NCBI GenBank assembly: GCA_031282535.1
Contig: JAITDM010000046.1
Coordinates: forward strand, 1 to 6,242
Length of the DNA: 6,242 nt
Origin: Oscillospiraceae bacterium
GTDB taxonomy: Bacteria; Bacillota; Clostridia; Oscillospirales; UBA929
Direction: 5' to 3'
The position numbers and the translations under genes are program-made. Shown here piece by piece: positions 5,358-6,242 of this stretch (within the stretch, counting starts at the first letter, position 1; each line of letters starts with the position of its first letter). A model generated the notes under the pieces. The model saw nothing but the letters and a program-made list of their open reading frames with translations, did not search any database and was not told where the DNA came from.

Positions 5358-6242
5358 GAGAAAGTGTTGGTGCTGGATTTTGGCGGGCAGTACAGCCAGG
5401 TCATCGCGCGGCGGGTGCGTGAGTGCCGCGTCTATTCCGAGGTGCGTTCCCACAGGACCGCGCTGGAGGAGATCCGGGGCGGCGGATATCGGGGGATCAT
5501 CCTCACCGGCGGTCCGGACGATGTCTTCGCGCCCGGCGCGCCCGGCTGTGACGCCGCACTGTTTTCGCTGGGTATCCCGGTGCTGGGCATCTGTTACGGG
5601 GCCCAGTGGATGGCCTATGCGCTGGGCGGGACGGTGCGCCGCGCGGGTGTGGGCGAATACGGAAACGTCATGCTCCATGTCCGGTCCGGCAGCCGGCTGC
5701 TGGCCGACGTGCCGGCGGAGACGGTCTGTTGGATGAGCCACGGCAACAGCATTTTCGAAGTGCCGGACGGGTTTCAGATCACGGCGACGACCCCGGACTG
5801 CCCGGTGGCGGCGATGGAGGACCCGGCGCGGGGGCTGTACGCCGTGCAGTTCCACCCGGAGGTCTCCCACACGCCGGAGGGGGAGCGGGTGCTGCGGCGG
5901 TTCCTGTATGAGCTCTGCGGCTGTCATGGGGAGTGGGTCATGTCCTCGTTCATTGAAAACGCCGTGCGCGGTCTGCGGACGCGCATTGGGGCGCGCAACG
6001 TACTGTGCGCGCTGTCCGGCGGTGTGGACTCCTCGGTGGCCGCCGCGCTGTTGCACCGCGCGGTGGGCGAGCAGCTCGTCTGCATCTTTGTGGACCACGG
6101 TCTGCTGCGCAAGGGGGAGGCCGAACAGGTGCAGACCACCTTTGAGGGGCAGTTTGGCATACGGCTGATTGTAGCGGACGCGCGGGAGCGGTTTTTGGAG
6201 AAGCTCGCGGGTGTTTCCGACCCGGAGCGCAAGCGCAAGATC
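5355..6242 (+). CDS. guaA: GMP synthase (glutamine-hydrolysing), 3' end beyond the window
   Basis: The frame stays open to the window edge and gives the first 296 residues of a protein usually about 510-525 long. GuaA aminates XMP to GMP using glutamine and ATP in the cytosol. The N-terminal class I glutaminase starts VLVLDFGGQYSQVIARRVRE and has nucleophile C80 (GICYGAQ) plus H167 and E169 (AVQFHPEVSHT). The ATP-pyrophosphatase domain begins near 197, with the PP-loop SGGVDSS (221-227), then FVDHGLLRKGEAEQV (245-259). The fragment ends in DPERKRKI, which corresponds to the DPExKRKIIG motif. Small departures are SHGNS for the usual SHGDS and TGGPDD for SGGPxS. The gene lies 96 bases after hisF behind a possible weak terminator, so it may be co-transcribed by read-through or have its own promoter. 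Class I triad plus PP-loop rules out other amidotransferases. Confidence 0.96.
   Translation, partial: MEKVLVLDFGGQYSQVIARRVRECRVYSEVRSHRTALEEIRGGGYRGIILTGGPDDVFAPGAPGCDAALFSLGIPVLGICYGAQWMAYALGGTVRRAGVGEYGNVMLHVRSGSRLLADVPAETVCWMSHGNSIFEVPDGFQITATTPDCPVAAMEDPARGLYAVQFHPEVSHTPEGERVLRRFLYELCGCHGEWVMSSFIENAVRGLRTRIGARNVLCALSGGVDSSVAAALLHRAVGEQLVCIFVDHGLLRKGEAEQVQTTFEGQFGIRLIVADARERFLEKLAGVSDPERKRKI

Noticed and set aside
1..6242. A novel defence or mobile system, prompted by the CPBP (Abi-type) protease
   Set aside because: CPBP proteins are common housekeeping-type membrane proteases. No toxin, bacteriocin, integrase, transposase, phage gene or repeat array accompanies it here.

Overview
The window looks like ordinary chromosome from a high-GC member of the Clostridia (Bacillota), perhaps Oscillospirales-like. 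This rests on the C-terminal style of PyrE (a CxxC-type ECALC motif and a KPGSR end), Firmicute-type HisF and RadC sequences, frequent GTG and TTG starts, purine-rich Shine-Dalgarno sites and a strongly GC-rich base composition judged by eye. Taxonomy is inferred, not tested. Nearly all of the window is explained by eight genes, and I see no phage, IS element, CRISPR array, tRNA or rRNA.

Layout: (1) 1-153, the 3' end of pyrE (orotate phosphoribosyltransferase), overlapping by 4 bases a GTG-started radC (150-836). (2) 851-1681 on the minus strand, a CPBP-family intramembrane protease (CAAX/Abi type), tail to tail with radC with only 14 bases between the stops. It contains a near-tandem 30-bp duplication in a membrane segment. 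(3) 1682-1821, a divergent intergenic region. (4) 1822-3039, a PAS-like / AAA+ / Fis-HTH regulator of the sigma-54 activator family. Its Walker A, Walker B, GAFTGA and arginine-finger positions are all altered or missing, so it is probably not an ATP-driven sigma-54 activator. (5) 3094-3729, a small proline-rich lipoprotein of unknown function directly downstream, preceded by an 11-bp tandem repeat. A close match to that repeat lies just upstream of the regulator's own start. (6) 3730-3873, a gap with a strong hairpin and an AT-rich promoter-like element. (7) 3874-5258, hisH and hisF, overlapping, encoding the two subunits of imidazole glycerol phosphate synthase. (8) 5355 to the window end, guaA (GMP synthase), cut off by the edge.

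Functionally, pyrE, hisHF and guaA are housekeeping nucleotide and histidine biosynthesis. HisHF releases AICAR, a purine precursor, and GuaA makes GMP, so the last three genes lie in connected metabolism and include two glutamine amidotransferase domains. The regulator and lipoprotein form the only accessory-looking pair. The most interesting points are the degenerate regulator and the motif it may share with the downstream gene's leader. I do not see strong evidence for an undescribed multi-gene system here.
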